Shown here: in pieces, positions 6,430 to 12,057 of the stretch
Layout: each line of letters starts with the position of its first letter
How positions within the stretch are numbered: position 1 is the stretch's first letter
IMG/VR virus record: IMGVR_UViG_3300012919_000900
Span: 1-32,649 of that record
Length of the DNA: 32,649 bases
DNA from: a virus
Reading direction: 5' to 3' (one strand)
Translations under genes and position numbers: made by a program
The notes under the pieces: generated by a model
Seen by the model: the letters and a program-made list of their open reading frames with translations, nothing else
Databases searched by the model: none
Told to the model about the DNA's origin: nothing

Positions 6430-6536
6430 CACTCCTCCATCATGTAATACATCATAGTCATCCATAACAAGGTAATCATCGAGACACTGCTTGTTATCAT
6501 TATAACCATTTTAAATGTTTCTGCAACGTTAATCAT
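6429..6536 (-). CDS. Methionine-rich membrane microprotein (35 aa)
   Basis: 35 residues with nine Met and one continuous hydrophobic stretch (MVIMITSSVSMITLLWMTMM). It is coupled on both sides: start overlapping the stop of the 26-residue gene (TAATG) and stop overlapping the next ATG (TGATG). Too short to assign; probably a single-span membrane peptide. Confidence 0.5.
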   Translation of the reverse strand: MINVAETFKMVIMITSSVSMITLLWMTMMYYMMEE

Positions 6537-6616
6537 TAGGTATATGCGATACTTGGAACGTAAATAATTACGCCAAATATAATAAGTAAGAAAGAAGTTT
6601 GAATAAAAGTTTTCAT
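6536..6616 (-). CDS. Membrane microprotein (26 aa)
   Basis: 26 residues, almost all one hydrophobic helix (IQTSFLLIIFGVIIYVPSIA). TAATG overlaps at both ends place it in the coupled chain of microproteins. It has the size of the smallest photosystem or cytochrome b6f subunits, but the sequence does not match one I know. Confidence 0.45.
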   Translation of the reverse strand: MKTFIQTSFLLIIFGVIIYVPSIAYT

Positions 6617-6729
6617 TAGATTAAACCTAGTGAACCTGCTGTGAAACCTACTCCACAGAAGAATGCAAATTCCAAAATGCCATGTGCTGACGGTGGAATT
6701 TCTAATATCTTTGATTTTAAACGAGTCAT
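6616..6729 (-). CDS. Membrane microprotein (37 aa)
   Basis: 37 residues: basic start (MTRLKSKI), then a hydrophobic helix rich in Phe and Gly (ILEFAFFCGVGFTAGSLGLI). The stop overlaps the next ATG (TAATG). It lies among Hli genes but lacks the ExxNGR chlorophyll-binding motif, so I do not call it Hli. Confidence 0.5.
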   Translation of the reverse strand: MTRLKSKILEIPPSAHGILEFAFFCGVGFTAGSLGLI

Positions 6730-6756
6730 TTAAGCTTGTGCTCCTCAGCTATAGGG

Positions 6757-6831
6757 TTAATTAAAAACGAATGATAGTCCGTTTGTGTATGCGGTTGCTG
6801 CTACTGCTGCAACAAAAATTAGTTGATACAT
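6757..6831 (-). CDS. Membrane microprotein (24 aa)
   Basis: 24 residues, one short helix rich in Ala and Val (LIFVAAVAATAYTNGLSFVF). It fills most of the space between the 33-residue Hli and the 37-residue protein. It is not overlapped with its neighbours, so it is less sure than they are. Confidence 0.35.
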   Translation of the reverse strand: MYQLIFVAAVAATAYTNGLSFVFN

Positions 6832-6870
6832 GAGTGAGTAATATTACTTAACATAAGTATATAGGTATTT

Positions 6871-6972
6871 CTACCTTGTTGTCAAGATTATTAGGACACC
6901 TATTACACCGACCATTGCTAAACGACCATTCCAGCGTTCAGCAAATCTCCAATATGAATGTTGAAAATCCAT
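6871..6972 (-). CDS. hli: Short high-light-inducible (Hli) protein (33 aa)
   Basis: Hli proteins are one-helix relatives of plant light-harvesting proteins that bind chlorophyll and carotenoid and protect photosystems. Here the core motif ERWNGRLAMVGVIG carries the conserved Glu, Asn and Arg chlorophyll ligands. At 33 residues it is short, ending just after the helix (VLIILTTR), without the usual TGQIIPG end. Its ATG overlaps the stop... of the 66-residue gene upstream (TAATG), so it is coupled to it. Confidence 0.75.
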   Translation of the reverse strand: MDFQHSYWRFAERWNGRLAMVGVIGVLIILTTR

Positions 6973-7172
6973 TATGCACCTGATGCGTTAGAGGCATATT
7001 GCATTTTAGGTTGTCCAATCCTTATACCTTGACCTCCATCTTGATCGTCATCGTCATCATCCCTCAATGCACGAAGAAATAATTCTATTCCTACTAACAA
7101 TGTCATTGGATAAAATATCCATAGTATTGCTGTGAATGATGATACATCACTAACTGCTTGGAATTCACCCAT
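6972..7172 (-). CDS. Small membrane protein with poly-Asp run (66 aa)
   Basis: 66 residues: polar N-terminus, one hydrophobic segment (FTAILWIFYPMTLLVGIELF), then a run of six Asp (RALRDDDDDDQDGG) and a polar tail. The stop overlaps the start of the 33-residue Hli. The box CTAAATAA about 35 bases upstream is a weak late-promoter resemblance. Not recognised. Confidence 0.7.
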   Translation of the reverse strand: MGEFQAVSDVSSFTAILWIFYPMTLLVGIELFLRALRDDDDDDQDGGQGIRIGQPKMQYASNASGA

Positions 7173-7227
7173 ATGTTTTTGTTCTTATTGTGTGCATTTA
7201 CGAATAATTATTTAGATTTGTAAAGTT

Positions 7228-7347
7228 CTAAATGACGGTAGTGAAAACCGAAAAGGTTGCTGCAGAAATCACTAGCCATGGCAAGTTTATTGCCACTAGT
7301 ATTTTTACTAAAGTAGATTTAGTAATCGTAAACAACCTACAAGTCAT
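7228..7347 (-). CDS. Membrane microprotein (39 aa)
   Basis: 39 residues with a basic start and a hydrophobic helix (LVKILVAINLPWLVISAATF). The ATG at 7347 overlaps the stop of the adjacent Hli gene (TAATG). Hli motifs are absent. Unknown; its coupling to the Hli chain suggests co-expression with it. Confidence 0.55.
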   Translation of the reverse strand: MTCRLFTITKSTLVKILVAINLPWLVISAATFSVFTTVI

Positions 7348-7454
7348 TAGAATATACCTGGTATGATTTGTCCTGTGGTTGCATAAGCACCAAGTGCTGC
7401 AACGAAACCAATCATTGCCATCCAACCATTAAATTTTTCTGCTTCTGGTGTCAT
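7347..7454 (-). CDS. hli: High-light-inducible protein (35 aa)
   Basis: A minimal Hli: EKFNGWMAMIGFVAALGAYA is the chlorophyll-binding helix (Trp stands where Arg is usual, NGWMAM instead of NGRxAM), followed by the family end TTGQIIPGIF. Start at 7454 overlaps the stop of the preceding gene; a longer upstream reading has no family likeness. Third gene from the end of the chain that starts at 8215. Confidence 0.88.
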   Translation of the reverse strand: MTPEAEKFNGWMAMIGFVAALGAYATTGQIIPGIF

Positions 7455-7597
7455 TATACAAAACCTGGAATGATTTGTCCTGATAGGGAATAGGATACGA
7501 TAAGTGCTCCACATCCAACGATGGCTGCTATGCCATTCCACTTCTCAGCGATAGAAAAATCTACCTTGTCTTCAGTTTTTTGTGTTTGCTTTGTCAT
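7454..7597 (-). CDS. Divergent Hli-like protein (47 aa)
   Basis: A 12-residue polar extension, then AEKWNGIAAIVGCGALIVSY and the Hli end SGQIIPGFV. Compared with true Hli the key Arg of NGR is replaced by Ile (NGIAAI) and the Met is lost, so chlorophyll binding may be changed or absent. Both ends overlap neighbouring Hli genes (TAATG), so it is kept in frame and translated with them. It may be a specialised member of the array rather than a decaying copy. Confidence 0.78.
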   Translation of the reverse strand: MTKQTQKTEDKVDFSIAEKWNGIAAIVGCGALIVSYSLSGQIIPGFV

Positions 7598-7710
7598 TAG
7601 ATGATACCTGGAATAAGGTTGCCTGTTGTAGCGTATGATGCACAGAGTACAATGAATCCAATCATTGCTGCACGTCCGTTTGCTTTTAAAAAGATTTGTT
7701 TGTTAGACAT
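7597..7710 (-). CDS. hli: High-light-inducible protein (37 aa)
   Basis: Hli with core LKANGRAAMIGFIVLCASYA and end TTGNLIPGII. The canonical NGRAAMIGF is intact, though the conserved Glu before it is replaced (FLKANGR). Start at 7710 and stop at 7597 both overlap adjacent Hli genes (TAATG). Confidence 0.88.
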   Translation of the reverse strand: MSNKQIFLKANGRAAMIGFIVLCASYATTGNLIPGII

Positions 7711-7817
7711 TAGAAGATACCAGGGATAATGTTGCCAGTGAAAGCGTAGGAGCCAAGAGCAGCAATGATACCAACCATTGCCCAACGACCATTTTGTTTT
7801 TCTGCATTTTCGTTCAT
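7710..7817 (-). CDS. hli: High-light-inducible protein (35 aa)
   Basis: Hli with AEKQNGRWAMVGIIAALGSY and end TGNIIPGIF; the Glu, Asn and Arg of the chlorophyll-binding motif are all present. Only about seven residues precede the helix, so this is a minimal form. Its stop overlaps the next Hli start. Confidence 0.9.
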   Translation of the reverse strand: MNENAEKQNGRWAMVGIIAALGSYAFTGNIIPGIF

Positions 7818-7861
7818 TTTCTTAGATTGAATAGGGGTAGAATTGTAAGAGACCTTTTATC

Positions 7862-7999
7862 TCAAAAGATGCCTGGAATAATCCAGCCAGTGAAACCATA
7901 GTTGACGACTGCGGCAACAAAACCCATCATCGCTAGGCGACCATTAGTTTGTTCTGCTTCTTGCCAATAGGTTTTGATTTTTGTAGTTGCACTTGTCAT
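7862..7999 (-). CDS. hli: High-light-inducible protein (45 aa)
   Basis: Hli with a 16-residue N-terminal extension, AEQTNGRLAMMGFVAAVVNY as the helix and the end TGWIIPGIF. The ExxNGRxAMxGF motif is complete. It starts directly after the stop of the 71-residue Hli and is followed by a 44-base gap before the next one. Confidence 0.92.
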   Translation of the reverse strand: MTSATTKIKTYWQEAEQTNGRLAMMGFVAAVVNYGFTGWIIPGIF

Positions 8000-8215
8000 T
8001 TAGAATATACCAGGAATGATTTGACCAGTTGTTAGATATGCACCAAGTAATGCTACGAAACCAAGCATTGCCCAACGACCATTGGTTTTCTCTGCATTAG
8101 CAGCATAACCTTCATAGTTGGCATTCTCGTCAACCCAAGGTGCTACTTCTGCACCGAACATGTTTTGCTTGCCGTATTCAGTAGTTGTGTACTTGTCGGC
8201 AGTTGAAGAAGTCAT
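8000..8215 (-). CDS. hli: High-light-inducible protein, first gene of the array (71 aa)
   Basis: The longest Hli here: about 40 polar N-terminal residues, then AEKTNGRWAMLGFVALLGAY and TTGQIIPGIF, with the complete chlorophyll-binding motif. It is the first gene behind the promoter at 8246-8274, 24 or so bases downstream of the expected transcription start. I chose the ATG at 8215; an upstream extension would run through the promoter. Phage Hli proteins are thought to protect the photosystems during infection, keeping energy supply going. Confidence 0.93.
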   Translation of the reverse strand: MTSSTADKYTTTEYGKQNMFGAEVAPWVDENANYEGYAANAEKTNGRWAMLGFVALLGAYLTTGQIIPGIF

Positions 8216-8245
8216 TTTAACTCTTTTGTTAAGTAACGTAACATA

Positions 8246-8274
8246 ATTATATAGCAAACATTAAATGTTGTAAA
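8246..8274 (-). promoter_or_regulatory. Sigma70-type promoter for the hli array
   Basis: Minus strand TTTACA, 17-base spacer, perfect TATAAT (at 8246-8251). Transcription would start near 8239, about 24 bases before the first Hli ATG. In T4-like cyanophages host sigma70-type promoters mark early genes. Confidence 0.75.
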
Positions 8275-8305
8275 GAAACTTTACATTAGTGTTTACCGAA
8301 CAGTG

Positions 8306-8326
8306 AAAAGGGGTCGTTATGACCCC
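8306..8326 (-). terminator. Hairpin terminator upstream of the hli promoter
   Basis: Perfect stem GGGGTC / GACCCC with a 5-base loop, followed on the minus strand by TTTTC. It would end transcription from the 64-residue gene and insulate the hli promoter. The T run is short. Confidence 0.55.
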
Positions 8327-8330
8327 CATC

Positions 8331-8344
8331 ACATAATATTATGT
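8331..8344. repeat. 14-base perfect palindrome ACATAATATTATGT
   Basis: A perfect AT-rich palindrome in the gap before the hli promoter, with a related ATAATATTA copy about 20 bases to the right. It may be an operator or simply AT-rich chance. Confidence 0.3.
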
Positions 8345-8429
8345 TACCGTATGTTAAGTATAATATTAAGTGCGGATGACACTATATCCCGATACGGTCA
8401 ACTGCATCTCTTGACTTCTGTAAGGTATA

Positions 8430-8624
8430 TTAATAATCATCATCATTAGTGTTGCTATTCACCCATTCAGCATTGTTTCTACAATATGCGTCAGCATCTA
8501 TCTCCATCCTCCAATGAGTAAGAGTATGAAGAGTTTGTATTAACACAAAAGTAAACATCACCAGCACTGGACCAAACCAGAGTGGATGCAATAGTATGTC
8601 TTGTATTTCTTCAGATTTTTTCAT
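8430..8624 (-). CDS. Small single-span membrane protein (64 aa)
   Basis: 64 residues: charged N-terminus (MKKSEEIQD), hydrophobic segment (LWFGPVLVMFTFVLIQTLHT), then a polar acidic tail ending in Asp-rich NDDDY. I chose the ATG at 8624; a longer reading to 8678 would start inside the terminator of the upstream gene. An extended -10 element (TGCTATAAT) lies only six bases upstream, so the transcript may be leaderless. Not recognised. Confidence 0.65.
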   Translation of the reverse strand: MKKSEEIQDILLHPLWFGPVLVMFTFVLIQTLHTLTHWRMEIDADAYCRNNAEWVNSNTNDDDY

Positions 8625-8630
8625 GTTGGT

Positions 8631-8639
8631 ATTATAGCA
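8631..8639 (-). promoter_or_regulatory. Extended -10 promoter element next to the ATG at 8624
   Basis: TGCTATAAT on the minus strand, an exact extended -10, immediately downstream of a terminator T-run. The -35 region is poor (TTGCAG, inside the terminator stem). Expected start falls on or next to the ATG. Confidence 0.4.
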
Positions 8640-8670
8640 TAAAAAAAAGACCCCTGCAAAGCAGAGGTCT
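8640..8670 (-). terminator. Strong intrinsic terminator of the outer-membrane-like gene
   Basis: Stem GACCTCTGC / GCAGGGGTC with a TTT loop and one mismatch, followed by eight T on the minus strand, 25 bases after the stop at 8695. Confidence 0.9.
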
Positions 8671-8694
8671 CGATCCATCTCGAACTAAAGATAT

Positions 8695-9084
8695 TTAGAA
8701 GGAGAACTTAACACCAGCTTTTCCACCCCAGTTGATAACATCTTCACCAGTTGAATCTTCACCAGTGATTCCAGAGATCTCACCGTAAAGTGAAGTGGCA
8801 TCAGATACTGCGAAAGAAGCACCTACCTTACCAGATAGATCTGTTTCTGTATCATCTGTAGACTCAGTGTGAGTGAATGCAGGGCCACCTTGTACATAGT
8901 ATGCAACCTGACCTTCAGAAGCAGATCCTTCGTAACCGAAATGAACATCAGTTGTAGCTCCTGTGTAATCTCCATCAGGATATGATGCGTTAGCTTCTAC
9001 ATTCACGTAAGGACCAGCAAAAGCAGCTCCAGCGAATAAGAAAGGTGATGCAGCAAGTGCTGCGATTGTTGATTTGATTGACAT
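8695..9084 (-). CDS. Exported beta-barrel-like outer membrane protein (129 aa)
   Basis: A clear signal peptide (basic start, IAALAASPFLFAGAAFA, cleavage after AFA) and a mature part of alternating polar/apolar strands rich in Gly, Ser, Thr and Asp, ending in Phe (AGVKFSF), the usual C-terminal signature of outer membrane beta-barrels. About 106 mature residues would allow a small barrel, or part of a porin. It forms its own unit: promoters at 9199-9232, a long leader with an inverted repeat, and a strong terminator. A phage-encoded outer membrane protein could change uptake or block superinfection; these are inferences. No catalytic motif is seen. Confidence 0.82.
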   Translation of the reverse strand: MSIKSTIAALAASPFLFAGAAFAGPYVNVEANASYPDGDYTGATTDVHFGYEGSASEGQVAYYVQGGPAFTHTESTDDTETDLSGKVGASFAVSDATSLYGEISGITGEDSTGEDVINWGGKAGVKFSF

Positions 9085-9102
9085 GATTGTTTTTAAGTAT
9101 CT

Positions 9103-9122
9103 CGCAAGAAAAAACCCTTGCG
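9103..9122 (-). promoter_or_regulatory. Inverted repeat in the leader of the outer-membrane-like gene
   Basis: Minus strand CGCAAG, 8-base T-rich loop, CTTGCG, located 19-38 bases upstream of the ATG at 9084. It may shape translation or stability of the leader. The remaining gap 9123-9198 shows nothing else. Confidence 0.45.
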
Positions 9123-9198
9123 GATGATAGTACCCCCGACATGGGATACTTTTGACATCTACACAGGGTTACGATATTTCGAGTCCTTTGTATGCATT

Positions 9199-9206
9199 TA
9201 TTTATA
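9199..9206 (-). promoter_or_regulatory. T4-type late promoter box TATAAATA
   Basis: Exact TATAAATA on the minus strand overlapping the -10 of the sigma70-type promoter at 9204-9232. It would give a leader of about 110 bases before the gene at 9084. Confidence 0.6.
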
Positions 9207-9232
9207 ATACCAAATTATTGAAACGGTGTCAA
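9204..9232 (-). promoter_or_regulatory. Sigma70-type promoter for the outer-membrane-like gene
   Basis: Minus strand perfect TTGACA, 17-base spacer, TATTAT. It lies just downstream of the end of the glycan operon and allows separate expression of the exported protein. Confidence 0.75.
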
Positions 9233-9257
9233 CATATGACAGTCACTTATGTGGTTG

Positions 9258-10079
9258 TCACTCTTGGGGTGGATTTTGCTTCATTTGACTATTTTCTGTT
9301 ATCCTTCCAAGATATGGATCGTAATTCATCTGTTCTATAATATCAATCCCTGCACTGCTCTGTGACCAATAATTCCATAGAGCAGTATGATTTGACTTAT
9401 GAAATACTTCAACGTGTTCTGGGTGGATGCTAGACCCCAGTTCAATCTTATACATGAATAAAGGTATAGCAAATGTATTTCCAGAGTTATAAATTAAATC
9501 ATCTGCAACAGGTCTTGGTTTAACACCTTGATCTAACTTATACTTTTGCTTACCAGTATATCCTCCTCTACAATGCAACCTTACTAACTTCTCTGCATGA
9601 TGTCTTGTAATAGCATAGCAAGCAGTGGAGAAATCATTTACAAATCTCTTATGAAGTTTTACATGTAAGTCTCCAGTGCATATAATTGCCATTTGAATTA
9701 CATCCCAATCATATGGGAAGTGAGCATATAAGTCTGCCCATGTAAAGTTCCAAAACTTGACCAACTCTAGGTCACAATCATCTTCCATTACAATTGCATA
9801 AGGAGCATCACTTGTTTCCAAGAAATGCTTCATTGCTTTTAGATGTGATGTAGTGCATCCTATCTCACCAGATAGCATCATCTCAGGATAACGTCCTGTG
9901 ATGATGTCACTTAAGTCATCTTCTCTACCATCATAAGCAGAGATACGTTCATAGTTTTCTAGTTCCCAGTGTTTGAACTGAGTCTCCATGTATTCCCATC
10001 TTTCTGGTTGTCCATCAAGATTAATACAGTAGATAGGACCGATACCTTTTAATTTGTATGCAGATTTATTCTTATCCAT
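9258..10079 (-). CDS. Glycosyltransferase family 25 (LPS-type galactosyltransferase)
   Basis: GT25 enzymes transfer sugars, often galactose, in lipopolysaccharide synthesis. The family signature is clear: IYCINLDGQPERWEYM at the N-terminus, RISAYDGRED, GEIGCTTSHLKAMKHFLE and the acidic metal site IVMEDDCDLE. Length near 273 residues fits. I chose the ATG at 10079, which overlaps the stop of the dehydrogenase gene (ATGGATAA); an upstream in-frame ATG at 10097 would overlap more. Last gene of the glycan operon. Confidence 0.88.
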   Translation of the reverse strand: MDKNKSAYKLKGIGPIYCINLDGQPERWEYMETQFKHWELENYERISAYDGREDDLSDIITGRYPEMMLSGEIGCTTSHLKAMKHFLETSDAPYAIVMEDDCDLELVKFWNFTWADLYAHFPYDWDVIQMAIICTGDLHVKLHKRFVNDFSTACYAITRHHAEKLVRLHCRGGYTGKQKYKLDQGVKPRPVADDLIYNSGNTFAIPLFMYKIELGSSIHPEHVEVFHKSNHTALWNYWSQSSAGIDIIEQMNYDPYLGRITENSQMKQNPPQE

Positions 10080-11298
10080 TAAACCTTGTGTTTCCATAGT
10101 GAATTACTTGACATCCAACAACATCGGGACATTTTCTCCAAGGGTCTATGATAACAGAACCTTCTGGGAATATATCATTCTGTTGATTTTCTGGGTCTGG
10201 GTCTAAGCAACCCAAGAATGTAGTCTCAGGGTCATGTGCTAATAGATAAGCAGCAGCACCTAAGTTTGAAGGTGGTTTGTCACCAGTATAATCATCATCA
10301 TAATACACGTTAACACCAAATTTTTCAACATAGTGTCCGACTAACAAACTATATGAACCATCAATATACTCAACATGAGGTTTATATGCCTTACCTACGA
10401 TAACAACATTTTCCAATCCTGTTCTAACTAGTTTCTCTGCTAGGTTTTGAGCCTGTATCTCTCTTGCTTCCATGATAGCATCAAAGATATCATAACCTAG
10501 ATTAAGATTATCAGACATCCAACGTAAAGCAATGTTGTCACGAGGATGACATGCTCCTCCATCACCCATACCTGCCTTCATGTAACGTGGTCCCATGATT
10601 CTTTGATCAGAATCTTTAAGAGCATTGGTTACAACATCCACATTGATATTACCTTGTTTCTCTGCTACATCCTGTATCATATTTACAAGACTAATCTTGG
10701 CAGATATGAATGTGTTATAGAAGATCTTAATACATTCGCATTCATCCCATGTTCCTACAACATTACGAGGATTGTTCTTCATCATAGGAGAATAGAAATC
10801 AATCAACTCTTTAGCATCACCAGTCTGAGAACCATCCTCAGTTCCTATCATAAGCATCTCTGGGTTGGTGAAGTCCCATGCCACTGTACCCATCGCAATC
10901 AAGTAAGGATTATAAACGAACCTAGCATTTGTTATAAGTGGTTCTAACTCCCTTCTAGTGGTGCCTGGTAAAACAGTAGATATCAATACAACTAATTGCT
11001 TTCTATTAGCAAATTGATTTACTTCTGCTAAGATACCCTTAACAATAGTATAGTCAAAGTCCTTATTAGGAAGATGATGAGTAGGTTGTCTTCCATCATA
11101 AGATGGATCATGTGGCGTAGGAGCAGCAACAAAGATTATATCAGCATACTCTACTGCTTCTTTAACAGAACCAACCATAGGAAAGTTTTTTGGTTCTCTT
11201 GGTGCAACATCATATCCCACAAGAGGATATGTTTCTGCCATAACTTCAGCACAGGCTTGACCTAGTTTGCCAACACCTATCATTGCAACTTTTTTCAT
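10072..11298 (-). CDS. UDP-glucose/GDP-mannose 6-dehydrogenase family protein
   Basis: These enzymes oxidise the C6 of a nucleotide sugar twice with NAD to make a uronic acid donor. The N-terminal Rossmann motif (MKKVAMIGVGKLGQAC), the central Lys (K201 in NTFISAKISLVNM) and the catalytic Cys (C250 in GDGGACHPRDN) are all present, and the C-terminal UDP-binding domain follows (VVIVGKAYKPHVEY). The N-terminal segment departs somewhat from typical Ugd, so UDP-glucose, UDP-ManNAc or GDP-mannose are all possible substrates. It starts four bases into the NadE stop (ATGA). NadE immediately upstream could relate to its NAD demand. Confidence 0.88.
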   Translation of the reverse strand: MKKVAMIGVGKLGQACAEVMAETYPLVGYDVAPREPKNFPMVGSVKEAVEYADIIFVAAPTPHDPSYDGRQPTHHLPNKDFDYTIVKGILAEVNQFANRKQLVVLISTVLPGTTRRELEPLITNARFVYNPYLIAMGTVAWDFTNPEMLMIGTEDGSQTGDAKELIDFYSPMMKNNPRNVVGTWDECECIKIFYNTFISAKISLVNMIQDVAEKQGNINVDVVTNALKDSDQRIMGPRYMKAGMGDGGACHPRDNIALRWMSDNLNLGYDIFDAIMEAREIQAQNLAEKLVRTGLENVVIVGKAYKPHVEYIDGSYSLLVGHYVEKFGVNVYYDDDYTGDKPPSNLGAAAYLLAHDPETTFLGCLDPDPENQQNDIFPEGSVIIDPWRKCPDVVGCQVIHYGNTRFNG

Positions 11299-12047
11299 TT
11301 CACAGTCTCCAATTTAAATGTAGGAATAGGTTCCATCTTGTGTTTGTTTCTATCATTATATTTTTGTAGTATATCTATCGCAGTTCCTGTACCATGTTCC
11401 ATTGCTTCTTCTAAGTGTTCATAACTTGTGCCTAATTGGTCTTCATCAGACCTACCATCTTCCCATAAACCATCAGTTGGTTTTGCATCAACAATGCGAG
11501 AATCTACACCCATGTGCTTTCCAAGTTCCCACACTTCAGTCTTATATAAGTCTGCTATGGGTGCAATGTCAACCCCACCATCACCATACTTAGTAAAGAA
11601 TCCAACACCATAGTCTTCAACCTTATTACCAGTTCCGACAACGATGCCACCAACAGTTCCAGCAATCTGATAGAGTGTTACCATACGCAAACGAGATTTA
11701 GTATTTGCGTTAGATAAGTCATTGTAATCAAAAGGTTTAATCTTACTTATGAATTTATCATAGACATCAGATAAATCTACATTCATATGAATTACATTAG
11801 GATGCTTATCTACAAGTGATTGTGCATGTGCTAATGATAGTTCTGAATTCTCCTCTTTGGATAAGAGAGGCATCGTTAAAACATAAGTTGGAAGATTTGT
11901 TTCAGCACATATCGTAGAGACTACAGCAGAGTCTATACCACCAGATACACCAATAACAAATGCTTTAATGGCATGAAAGTAATAGTAATCTTTCATCCAT
12001 CTATCAATATCAAATTTTAATTTATCATAATCTTTGATACGATTCAT
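11295..12047 (-). CDS. nadE: Ammonia-dependent NAD+ synthetase
   Basis: NadE adenylates nicotinic acid adenine dinucleotide and amidates it to NAD+. The PP-loop SGGIDS (35-40), the GTGNKVEDYGVGFFTKYGDG segment, DIAPIADLYKTEVWELG and the NadE-specific PTDGLWEDGRSDEDQLG are all recognisable. At 250 residues it is the ammonia-using form without a glutaminase domain. It sits between a glycan gene and an NAD-dependent dehydrogenase and overlaps the latter (ATGA). Within a sugar operon an NadE-like enzyme might instead amidate a sugar acid, but the conserved NAD synthetase motifs favour the standard reaction. Confidence 0.92.
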   Translation of the reverse strand: MNRIKDYDKLKFDIDRWMKDYYYFHAIKAFVIGVSGGIDSAVVSTICAETNLPTYVLTMPLLSKEENSELSLAHAQSLVDKHPNVIHMNVDLSDVYDKFISKIKPFDYNDLSNANTKSRLRMVTLYQIAGTVGGIVVGTGNKVEDYGVGFFTKYGDGGVDIAPIADLYKTEVWELGKHMGVDSRIVDAKPTDGLWEDGRSDEDQLGTSYEHLEEAMEHGTGTAIDILQKYNDRNKHKMEPIPTFKLETVK

Positions 12048-12057
12048 TTATATCTCC

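Noticed and set aside
6616-6729. Counting the 37-residue protein as another Hli
   Set aside because: It lacks ExxNGR and the IIPG end; only hydrophobicity and location are shared.
9151-9178. Plus-strand TTGACA near 9151 as a rightward promoter
   Set aside because: The -10 at the expected distance is poor and no plus-strand gene follows.
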